Source: Planctomycetota bacterium (GTDB taxonomy: Bacteria > Planctomycetota > Planctomycetia > Pirellulales > Lacipirellulaceae). From it: DNA of 6,919 nt. Where the stretch lies: the NCBI GenBank assembly GCA_022615465.1, contig JAKEGR010000294.1, positions 1-6,919 on the forward strand, given 5' to 3'. The stretch's first letter is position 1, and every line of letters begins with the position of its first letter. Positions 1 to 5,437 of the stretch are shown here, one piece after another. Under the pieces are notes generated by a model. It saw nothing but the letters and a program-made list of their open reading frames with translations. It was not told the origin of the DNA and made no database searches. Position numbers and translations under genes: made by a program.

Positions 1-144
1 AGCAATGGATTAGCGTACATCAGGCGAGCCTTCAGCGGAATACTTGGTTCCTTACCAACCCCAATGCGGGTCGCAGGATCACCGATAGTAGCTTGTCCGG
101 CCAAACTCCGTCATAATATAGCCAGATCGTCTGCCCCTTCGAAT

Positions 145-150
145 AAGGAG
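145..150 (+). promoter_or_regulatory. Strong Shine-Dalgarno site of the oxidoreductase gene
   Basis: AAGGAG lies 8 bases before the ATG at 159 and fixes that start. The rest of 1-158 shows no gene. A TTGGT/ACCAA mini-hairpin sits at 44-58, and an AT-rich stretch at 112-120 could hold a -10 element, but no convincing -35 partner at normal spacing is visible, so no promoter is called. Confidence 0.75.
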
Positions 151-158
151 TACCTTCG

Positions 159-1553
159 ATGCGCTGCTCTACGACCAACCGCCGCGACTTCTTACGACAA
201 ACTGCCTCGGCAGCAGCCGCGGCAACGGTGATTTCCGGCCGTTTCACCAGCGCTCGCGCCGACGAGGCCAGACCGCCATCCAAAAACGACCGTCCGAACG
301 TCGCGTGCATCGGCGTCGGGGACCGGGGGATGGCGATCTCCAGGCAGGCGGCTCAATTCGGCGACATTGTCGCTGTCTGTGACGCCGATCTGATGCGCGC
401 CGAAAGGGCCAAATCGGAGTTTGGCGGAACAGCAGACGTTTACCAGGACTACCGCCGCGTTCTCGACCGTTCTGACATCGATGTCGTCATCAACGGTACG
501 CCCGACCATTGGCACACGCTCATCAACATCAGCGCCTGTCGAGCCGGCAAAGACGTTTACGCCGAGAAGCCGCTCACGCTGACGATTGACGAGGGTAAAA
601 TCCTGCGAAACGTCGTTGAAGAGACCAAACGCGTGGTGCAGGTCGGCACGCAGCAGCGAAGCGAGAAGCCGTTCCAAACGGCAGTCGAACTGGTCCGCAA
701 CGAACGGATCGGAAAGCTGAAACAGGTCTGGGTCGTGTTGCCCTACTACAGCACGAAAGGAGGACCGTTTCCCGAGGAACCGGTCCCCGATTCACTCGAT
801 TGGAACCTCTATCAGGGTCAATCGCCCGTGCATCCCTACTGCACGCCCAGAACGCAAGGCAACTTCCGCTGGTGGTACGAATACGCCGGCGGGATCACGA
901 CCGACTGGGGCAATCATCACATGGATATTGCCCACTGGGGAATGAACTGCGAAACAACCGGGCCGACTTCGGTCGATGCTCGCGGTCTCTTTCCCAACCA
1001 GGGGCGACCCGACTGCTACAACACGGCCGACCGCTTCTTCTCGCGAATGATTTACCCGAACGGCGTCGAGTTGTTGTATTTTGCGGCGCTCGGCGAAAAG
1101 CTCTCGTACGGCAAGGTGGAAGAACATGCACCCACCAGCGAGGACCAGGTCGCGTGGTTGTTCGGCGACGGCGTTCCGGACGAGATCAAGGCGTATTCGC
1201 GGAACGGCGTCATGTTCATCGGCAACAAGGGCCATGTCTTCGTCAACCGTGGCGGCCTCCATGGCAAGCCGGCCGACGAACTGGCCGAAAACCCCCTTCC
1301 CCAAGACGCCTGGCGCGTCCGCCCAAGCGACAACCATATGGGAAACTTCTTCGCCTGCGTCGCCAGCCGCGCGGAGCCTGTCTCACCGGTTCGCGTTCAG
1401 CATCGCACGATCACCGCCTGCCACCTGACGAACATCTCGTTGCGGCTCGGACGCCCGATGCAATGGGATCCGGCTGCCGAACGCGTCCTCGGCGACGACG
1501 AGGCTCAATCATGGCTGCGGCGGGAGCAGCGGCCGCCCTATCGAATCGGCTGA
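159..1553 (+). CDS. Tat-exported Gfo/Idh/MocA family oxidoreductase
   Basis: The 464-residue product is a predicted NAD(P)-dependent oxidoreductase of the Gfo/Idh/MocA family, whose members mostly oxidise or reduce sugars and sugar derivatives. The N-terminus is a twin-arginine signal: NRRDFLRQ at residues 7-14, an Ala-rich hydrophobic stretch at 16-26, and a likely cleavage after ARA near residue 34, so the enzyme should fold in the cytoplasm with its cofactor and then be exported. The Rossmann fold begins at residue 47 with the dinucleotide-binding motif GVGDRG (52-57). The family motif EKP is at 136-138, where the Lys is the usual catalytic or cofactor-contacting residue. The conserved His-containing motif GNHHMDIAHW covers about 251-260. 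The C-terminal part ends in the R-x-PY signature usual in planctomycete members. The start is supported by AAGGAG 8 bases upstream. The substrate cannot be read from sequence. It appears monocistronic and faces convergent genes. Family and export are secure; substrate is unknown. Confidence 0.93.
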   Translation: MRCSTTNRRDFLRQTASAAAAATVISGRFTSARADEARPPSKNDRPNVACIGVGDRGMAISRQAAQFGDIVAVCDADLMRAERAKSEFGGTADVYQDYRRVLDRSDIDVVINGTPDHWHTLINISACRAGKDVYAEKPLTLTIDEGKILRNVVEETKRVVQVGTQQRSEKPFQTAVELVRNERIGKLKQVWVVLPYYSTKGGPFPEEPVPDSLDWNLYQGQSPVHPYCTPRTQGNFRWWYEYAGGITTDWGNHHMDIAHWGMNCETTGPTSVDARGLFPNQGRPDCYNTADRFFSRMIYPNGVELLYFAALGEKLSYGKVEEHAPTSEDQVAWLFGDGVPDEIKAYSRNGVMFIGNKGHVFVNRGGLHGKPADELAENPLPQDAWRVRPSDNHMGNFFACVASRAEPVSPVRVQHRTITACHLTNISLRLGRPMQWDPAAERVLGDDEAQSWLRREQRPPYRIG

Positions 1554-1562
1554 CCAAGCAAT

Positions 1563-1637
1563 AGGGTGGGTGGTTCTGTCGGCAAGACCAACGCCTCACT
1601 CGCTCAATGCCTTGCTGCCGGCAGAACCACCCACCCT
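1563..1637. repeat. Long imperfect palindrome (REP-like repeat or bidirectional terminator)
   Basis: The left arm 1563-1586 and right arm 1611-1637 pair through 16 perfect base pairs (AGGGTGGGTGGTTCTG against its complement). The pairing continues through a G-U pair, CGGCA/TGCCG, a 3-base bulge and AG/CT around a 24-base loop. It begins 10 bases after the oxidoreductase stop and lies between two convergent genes, so it could end transcription from either side. There is no T-run after either arm. The length and regularity fit an interspersed palindromic repeat at least as well as a terminator. The 90 bases from 1638 to the next stop codon show nothing else. Confidence 0.75.
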
Positions 1638-1727
1638 GGAATCTCAATAACAGCACTTGAAATCAAAGACAGCCGCTACAAACTAAGGCGAAGAGATGGC
1701 CGAAAAATGGACCAGCCCCCGACCGCG

Positions 1728-2105
1728 TTACCACGGTCCACGGACGTAGTGGACGCCGAATTGCGTCGTGTCGCTCGGCCAAACCGGGGTTGGCCCGAAG
1801 GGACCGCCAAACGGCCCCGCCCCTGGCCAATTCCGCTGGAACTGATGGTCGATCCGCGAGATGCGGGAACTCGCCACGCCCCAGCCCCAATTGGTTTGCA
1901 GGTTGGCGGTCGGCGGCACCACGAGTGCGACTGGTGCGCCATATTCGGTGTGATAGTAGTTGCCGTTCCAGTTGTAGGCCTTGGCTCGGCGTACGGGCAA
2001 CATATACCCGACGGGCGTGACGGCCGAGGCGTTCGGAACGTCGGTTGCCATGCCAGTCAGAACGGTGGCCGCCGCCAGCAGCAAAATGGAAAGTCGTCGC
2101 TTCAT
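1728..2105 (-). CDS. Small exported Trp/Tyr/Pro-rich protein, function unknown
   Basis: The 125-residue product starts with a classical Sec signal peptide: MKRR, a hydrophobic core (LSILLLAAATVLTG), and a likely cleavage after NASA near residue 28. The mature part of about 97 residues has no Cys and is rich in aromatic residues, Gly, Pro and Asn. Examples are YNWNGNYYHTEYG, NWGWGV and a Gly-Pro-rich tail ending in VRGPW. The start at 2105 is preferred over an ATG 22 codons upstream because GGAG lies 6 bases before it and the signal peptide begins there. It lies downstream of, and in the same direction as, another small exported protein gene, 89 bases away, so the two may be co-transcribed. 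I do not recognise a characterised family. From memory, similar aromatic-rich exported proteins occur in planctomycete genomes, but this was not checked. No enzymatic motif is visible; a structural or cell-surface role is only a guess. Confidence 0.72.
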   Translation of the reverse strand: MKRRLSILLLAAATVLTGMATDVPNASAVTPVGYMLPVRRAKAYNWNGNYYHTEYGAPVALVVPPTANLQTNWGWGVASSRISRIDHQFQRNWPGAGPFGGPFGPTPVWPSDTTQFGVHYVRGPW

Positions 2106-2111
2106 GTTCGT

Positions 2112-2115
2112 CTCC
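2112..2115 (-). promoter_or_regulatory. Shine-Dalgarno site deciding the start at 2105
   Basis: On the minus strand GGAG stands 6 bases before the ATG at 2105. It selects this start over the in-frame ATG at 2171, which would put 22 polar residues ahead of the signal peptide. Confidence 0.65.
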
Positions 2116-2131
2116 GCGGAAGGATCACGCT

Positions 2132-2170
2132 TGGGTGGCACTACTGGCTTGTCCAGCAGTGTCTGACCCA
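2132..2170. repeat. REP-like hairpin between the two small exported-protein genes
   Basis: On the + strand, CACTACTGG (2139-2147) pairs with CCAGCAGTG (2153-2161) around the 5-base loop CTTGT, with one G-U type pair. An outer stem TGGGT (2132-2136) / ACCCA (2166-2170) encloses it. From memory, a hairpin core of the form CACTGCTGG-ACAAG-CCAGCAGTG recurs in planctomycete genomes; this was not checked. Its place between two co-directional genes would let it stabilise or attenuate a shared transcript. Confidence 0.7.
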
Positions 2171-2178
2171 CATGGCAG

Positions 2179-2198
2179 CTTTTTCAATGGGCAGCTAG
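2179..2198. repeat. Possible solo terminal repeat of a MITE-like element
   Basis: The 20 bases here match the right end of the MITE-like element at 2983-3002 at 16 of 20 positions, in the same orientation (CTTYTTCAAYGGGCWGCTAR). The sequence covers the stop codon of the 153-residue gene (TAG on minus, 2195-2197). No partner end is seen nearby, so it may be the remnant of an old insertion or excision, or a chance match. Confidence 0.45.
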
Positions 2199-2656
2199 AA
2201 CCTCAGGCCCGGATGGTAGAAATCGTTGTGGAGCGTCCACATGTTGTTCGTCCGCAGCGGATGGAGTTCAGCGGCCCAGTTCTGACGCGTCAGTCCCAAA
2301 GTACCGTAACGGACATTGGTGCGTCGCCAGCCCGCGCCAGGATTATAGGTGTAGTAGGACCGATCATGCCTGTAGAGAAACTCGTGTGGCATGAAGGGCT
2401 GATAGGTCACGTAGGTGTGCCCCACGTGCGGCGGCACGGGCAGCGGCGCGGGATACATGCCGGCCGCGGCACCGTTGTTCGGCCCCGGCTGGGCATAGTA
2501 GTTGTAGAACAAATCCTTTTGATGCTGATAACTGATTCGGCGTTTCCCGTTCCAGCCGTCGGCCGCTTGGACCGAGCTATTCTGAAACCGAACGCCCTGC
2601 CAGGCGAGCATGCCGATTAGCGCCGCAACGCCGATTCTTACCATGTTCTTCCGCAT
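2195..2656 (-). CDS. Small exported Tyr/His/Asn-rich protein, function unknown
   Basis: The 153-residue product has a basic start (MRKNMVR), a hydrophobic core (IGVAALIGMLAW) and a likely signal-peptidase site after VQA near residue 31-32. The mature part of about 120 residues lacks Cys and is rich in Tyr (about 13), His, Asn, Pro and Arg. It includes a Pro-rich turn (PAPLPVPPHVGHTYVTY) and the segment MPHEFLYRHDRSYYTYN. The start at 2656 is preferred over an ATG 19 codons upstream because AAGGGAG lies 5 bases before it and the signal peptide begins there. It precedes the other small exported protein on the same strand. The two share style (signal peptide, aromatic-rich, no Cys) but no clear alignment. 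The final codons run into a sequence resembling the end of a mobile element. I do not recognise a characterised family; its role is unknown. Confidence 0.75.
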   Translation of the reverse strand: MRKNMVRIGVAALIGMLAWQGVRFQNSSVQAADGWNGKRRISYQHQKDLFYNYYAQPGPNNGAAAGMYPAPLPVPPHVGHTYVTYQPFMPHEFLYRHDRSYYTYNPGAGWRRTNVRYGTLGLTRQNWAAELHPLRTNNMWTLHNDFYHPGLRF

Positions 2657-2661
2657 CGAAT

Positions 2662-2668
2662 CTCCCTT
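2662..2668 (-). promoter_or_regulatory. Shine-Dalgarno site deciding the start at 2656
   Basis: AAGGGAG on the minus strand lies 5 bases before the ATG at 2656. It supports that start over the in-frame ATG at 2713. Confidence 0.7.
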
Positions 2669-2840
2669 GTCGTTGGATGTGGATGCAAGCCGTCCGGACG
2701 TCGCGCGGACCAAACCGCGATTCTTGAGTCACTTGCGGATCATCAACGTGAGCGTCCATCGTCGCCAATCGCGGGTGGAAAGATTCCCCCAAACACGCGG
2801 CGAAGAAGGACGCGGGCGGCAGGCGTGGGATCTCGTCTAA
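2669..2840. other. Non-coding stretch upstream of the small exported-protein genes
   Basis: No credible gene is seen in this stretch. It must hold the promoter for the minus-strand pair, but no good -35/-10 pair is visible. With 2841-3216 it forms a region of about 560 bases without a gene, which contains the MITE-like element and the topoisomerase promoter region. Confidence 0.5.
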
Positions 2841-2998
2841 CAGTCTGTTGAAGAAGTGCTTCGTCAGCGAGTTGTTGAAATTCGTTCGAGTGCAAGGAGC
2901 GAAATCGTAGGCATATCCGCCCGATACGACGAGATTTTGCGACGCCGCAATCGGACGAATCTCAACAACGTAGCCGATCTGACTTCTTCAACGGGCTG
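2841..2998. mobile_element. MITE-like non-autonomous element, 158 bp, flanked by CTAA
   Basis: The ends are 17-base inverted repeats: left CAGTCTGTTGAAGAAGT (2841-2857), and right, read on the complement, CAGCCCGTTGAAGAAGT (2982-2998). They match at 15 of 17 positions. Both sides are flanked by CTAA (2837-2840 and 2999-3002), which may be a target-site duplication. Further inverted pairs lie inside: GTCAG/CTGAC (2863-2867 with 2979-2983), a 19-base pair at 17 of 19 (2871-2889 with 2951-2969), and TCGTA/TACGA near the centre (2905-2909 with 2925-2929). Most of the element could therefore fold into one long hairpin. It holds no ORF of note, so it would need a transposase from elsewhere. The parent IS family was not identified. 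Confidence 0.75.
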
Positions 2999-3144
2999 CT
3001 AAGCCGCCGGCTGGAAAGTTCCCTCAATGGTGTCGGCAAGCGCGCTCCGTGCGGGTGAATCTTTATGTAGCGGATAATCCAAACGCAGGCATTCTGCCGT
3101 GGATACAGCCTGAAATGCGTCTGGGTCGGCCTCTCCCGGCCGGG

Positions 3145-3150
3145 TATAAT
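3145..3150 (+). promoter_or_regulatory. Putative -10 box of the topoisomerase VI operon
   Basis: A perfect TATAAT is found 67 bases before the preferred start of subunit B. It is directly preceded by the 10-base palindrome CCCGGCCGGG (3135-3144), which lies in the -10/-35 spacer and could be an operator. The -35 position (around 3122-3127) is poor. If used, transcription would start near 3157, which would exclude the longer ORF start at 3049. Confidence 0.45.
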
Positions 3151-3203
3151 CGGCACAGTCGATATAGATTCACATCGCTCCTCGGCGGTGATTCCCGTGA
3201 GTT

Positions 3204-3207
3204 GGAG
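3204..3207 (+). promoter_or_regulatory. top6B: Candidate Shine-Dalgarno site for a TTG start of top6B
   Basis: GGAG lies 9 bases before the TTG at 3217, whose reading gives a typical N-terminus (M)AAKPTKRPARK. This is modest support for starting there. Confidence 0.4.
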
Positions 3208-3216
3208 ATTGTCGAG

Positions 3217-5394
3217 TTGGCCGCGAAGCCCACGAAGAGACCCGCAAGAAAACCAGACAAGCAACCTGTGAAGAACGTCCCAGGGGGGGCCGGTGCGCGC
3301 CGAGTTCGCCGGGCGGACACACCCGGCTCGAATGGCCATGCCCAGACAGACCCAGCCTTCGACGCTCCTTCGACCAACGGCGAGGCCGTCGAAGAGTCGG
3401 CCATGAGTCCCGTCGTCGAGCCGGAACGCCGCCGTCGGGCGACCGCTCAGTCGATGGCGGCCAAGCAGCGCGACATCTCGGTCAGCGAATTCTTTGCCAA
3501 AAACCGCCACTTGCTCGGCTTCGACAACCCCCGCAAAGCGCTGCTCACTACGGTCAAGGAGGCGGTCGACAATTCGCTCGACGCTTGCGAAGAGGCGGGC
3601 ATCCTGCCGGAGATATGGGTCCACGTCGAGCAGACCGGCCCCGATCGCTTCAAGGTGGGCGTGCAAGACAACGGCCCCGGCATCGTCAAGAAGCAGATTC
3701 CGCTGATCTTCGGCAAGCTCCTGTACGGCTCGAAGTTCCACCACCTCCGCCAAAGCCGCGGGCAACAAGGCATCGGCATCAGCGCGGCCGGCATGTATGG
3801 CGTGCAGACGACTGGCAAGCCGGTGAAAATCATCTCGAAGGTGGCGGCCAAGAAACCATCCCATTACTACGAGATTCAGATCGATACGAAAAGGAATGAG
3901 CCGCAGATTCTCAACGGCCGGGGCGAAGGGGTCGACATTCCGCCGGGCAGCAAGGGCGCCGAATATATTGCCAAGCACGGCATCGAATGGGTCGACCAGC
4001 CGCACGGCACGCGGGTGACGATCGAGCTTCAATCGAAGTTTGTCCGCGGCCGGGGCAGCGTCGACGATTATTTGACCCAAACGGCAATCGCCAATCCGCA
4101 CATCGCGCTCCATTACACCGACCCGGAAGGAAACGCCCGCGACTATCCCCGTTCGGCCGACCGGTTGCCTGCCGAGCCTAAGGAGATCAAGCCCCATCCC
4201 TACGGTATCGAACTGGGCCGGCTGATCGCGCTGCTGCACGAAGCTCCCAATGAGACCGTCTCGCAGTTCCTGACCACGACCTTTACGCGCGTGTCGCCGG
4301 CCATTGCCCGGAAAATCTGTCACACGGCCAAAATCTCCACCCGTGCGAGCACACGCCGCATCGGCCGCAAAGAAGCCGACGCTCTCTTCCAAGCAATCCA
4401 GGCCACGAAGATTGCCGCCCCCGCCACCGATTGCATTTCCCCGATCGGCGAAGTGCTGATCCTCAAGGGCCTGCATCAGGTCGTGCCCGGCGAATTCTAC
4501 GCCGCCGCCACGCGCCCGCCCGCTGTTTACCGCGGCAATCCGTTCCAGATCGAGGTCGGTCTTGCCTACGGCGGCCAGGCCGCCATGCAGCACGTCTCCA
4601 AGGAGATGCTCCGCGATCTCATTGATGAAACCGATGCCCGCACGATTCGACAGTTCCTCATCCACACGTTCAACGGCCTGGGCAGCGACGCCGCCGATCG
4701 CATTCTCAAGGGGTCGGGTCTCGGCACCCGGCAATCGCCCTCGAGCCTCAAGCCGAAAGAAGTGGAGGGGCTGCTGGCGGCGATGAAGGGCGTCAACGTC
4801 TCCGAAGGTCAGACGATGGAAGTGCTGCGCTATGCCAACCGCGTGCCGTTGCAGTTCTCGCCGGCAAGCTGTGCGATCACGCAGACGATCCTCGGCACCA
4901 ACTGGCGAAGCTATGGCCTGTCGCAGTCGCGCGGCGGGATGCCGAAGGGACCAGTCACGGTGATGGTCCATGTCGCCAGCGTGTGGGTGCCCTTCACCAG
5001 CGAATCGAAAGAGGCGATCGCCAGCTATCCGGAAATTCAAAAGGAGCTTCGGCTCGCCCTGCAGGCGGTTGGCCGCAAGCTGGGCATGTATGTGCGGCGA
5101 CGGCTGAAGGTCAAGCAGCAAAGCGACCGGCGGCAGATCTTCTTGCGATATCTGGGCGAGGTGGCCACGGCCGTCAGCGAAATCAACGCGGTCGACCGGT
5201 CGGCCCTCTACGAACAACTTCTTTCCGTGGCCAAAAAGCGCACTGCCGACGCCGATGTGAAGCTCAACGACCGCGGTCGGCCGATCGAGGAAATCCAGGA
5301 ACTGGAACAGGACGCCAACGTTCTCATCGTCGATCCGACCGCGGCCCCCGTCGCGATCAACCGCGCGCCGGCCGCTCCTGAACAGACAGAATGA
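3217..5394 (+). CDS. top6B: DNA topoisomerase VI subunit B (GHKL ATPase)
   Basis: This is the ATPase subunit of type IIB topoisomerase VI. ATP-driven dimerisation of B controls the double-strand break and passage carried out by A. Residues, counted from the TTG at 3217 (725 aa): a basic, Pro-rich, probably disordered extension (1-84); RDISVSEFF (85-93); N-box EAVDNSLDACEEAGI from 115 with the Mg-binding Asn at 119; G1 motif DNGPGI (151-156); G2 motif RGQQGIGIS (181-189); HGTRVTIEL from 263; an H2TH domain (about 329-402); the transducer (about 403-660) with RYANRVPL and the switch-loop PFTSESKEAIA, Lys at 598; then a charged tail. All ATPase motifs are intact. Archaeal relatives are nearer 530-620 residues. 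The excess comes from the N-terminal extension and about 81 residues inserted at 4576-4818. The start is uncertain: the frame is open back to a GTG at 3049, and ATGs at 3403 and 3454 are also possible. The switch-loop sequence resembles euryarchaeal rather than Sulfolobus proteins. Confidence 0.93.
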   Translation: MAAKPTKRPARKPDKQPVKNVPGGAGARRVRRADTPGSNGHAQTDPAFDAPSTNGEAVEESAMSPVVEPERRRRATAQSMAAKQRDISVSEFFAKNRHLLGFDNPRKALLTTVKEAVDNSLDACEEAGILPEIWVHVEQTGPDRFKVGVQDNGPGIVKKQIPLIFGKLLYGSKFHHLRQSRGQQGIGISAAGMYGVQTTGKPVKIISKVAAKKPSHYYEIQIDTKRNEPQILNGRGEGVDIPPGSKGAEYIAKHGIEWVDQPHGTRVTIELQSKFVRGRGSVDDYLTQTAIANPHIALHYTDPEGNARDYPRSADRLPAEPKEIKPHPYGIELGRLIALLHEAPNETVSQFLTTTFTRVSPAIARKICHTAKISTRASTRRIGRKEADALFQAIQATKIAAPATDCISPIGEVLILKGLHQVVPGEFYAAATRPPAVYRGNPFQIEVGLAYGGQAAMQHVSKEMLRDLIDETDARTIRQFLIHTFNGLGSDAADRILKGSGLGTRQSPSSLKPKEVEGLLAAMKGVNVSEGQTMEVLRYANRVPLQFSPASCAITQTILGTNWRSYGLSQSRGGMPKGPVTVMVHVASVWVPFTSESKEAIASYPEIQKELRLALQAVGRKLGMYVRRRLKVKQQSDRRQIFLRYLGEVATAVSEINAVDRSALYEQLLSVAKKRTADADVKLNDRGRPIEEIQELEQDANVLIVDPTAAPVAINRAPAAPEQTE
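4576..4818 (+). other. top6B: Insertion in Top6B resembling a second H2TH domain
   Basis: These 81 codons lie between the transducer motifs GLAYGG and EVLRYANRVPL, which as I recall nearly adjoin in archaeal Top6B. Residues 462-534 align by eye with the normal H2TH domain (329-402). Shared positions include LI, T..QFL..TF, A.R.I, TR.S, and KE...L..A. The segment also resembles archaeal H2TH sequence (TIRQFLIHTFNGLG, then A..IL...GL). The match suggests an internal duplication or a second helix-two-turns-helix module. This is inference from manual alignment. Confidence 0.55.
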
Positions 5395-5437
5395 GTTTTC
5401 TCGCGCAGAGAATCTTTAACCAATCCCGATAGACAAC

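Noticed and set aside
1..227. Open plus-strand frame entering from the left edge
   Set aside because: It stays open only to about 227, overlaps the oxidoreductase start in another frame, and has no coding character or recognisable motif.
192..1337. Minus-strand open frames of 161 and 181 codons opposite the oxidoreductase
   Set aside because: They are shadows of a gene whose family motifs and ribosome site are clear on the plus strand.
1566..2620. Plus-strand open frames of 191 and 210 codons across the small-protein region
   Set aside because: They run opposite the two minus-strand genes, which have signal peptides and ribosome sites. The plus frames have neither, and one begins inside the hairpin repeat.
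2837..3002. CRISPR array or tRNA gene in the repeat-rich intergenic region
   Set aside because: The repeats are inverted ends of a single element, not regularly spaced direct repeats, and no cloverleaf or T-loop motif was seen.
3049..3216. Upstream in-frame extension of top6B to a GTG start
   Set aside because: The 56 residues have no Top6B-like features, a consensus TATAAT lies inside the stretch, and no ribosome site precedes 3049. It is kept as an alternative start only.
2962..5217. A 751-codon open frame on the minus strand opposite top6B
   Set aside because: It is antisense to an unmistakable Top6B gene. Its product is Arg/Asp/Leu/His-rich without any recognisable domain, and it starts inside the MITE-like element. 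Long antisense frames are expected opposite GC-rich genes.
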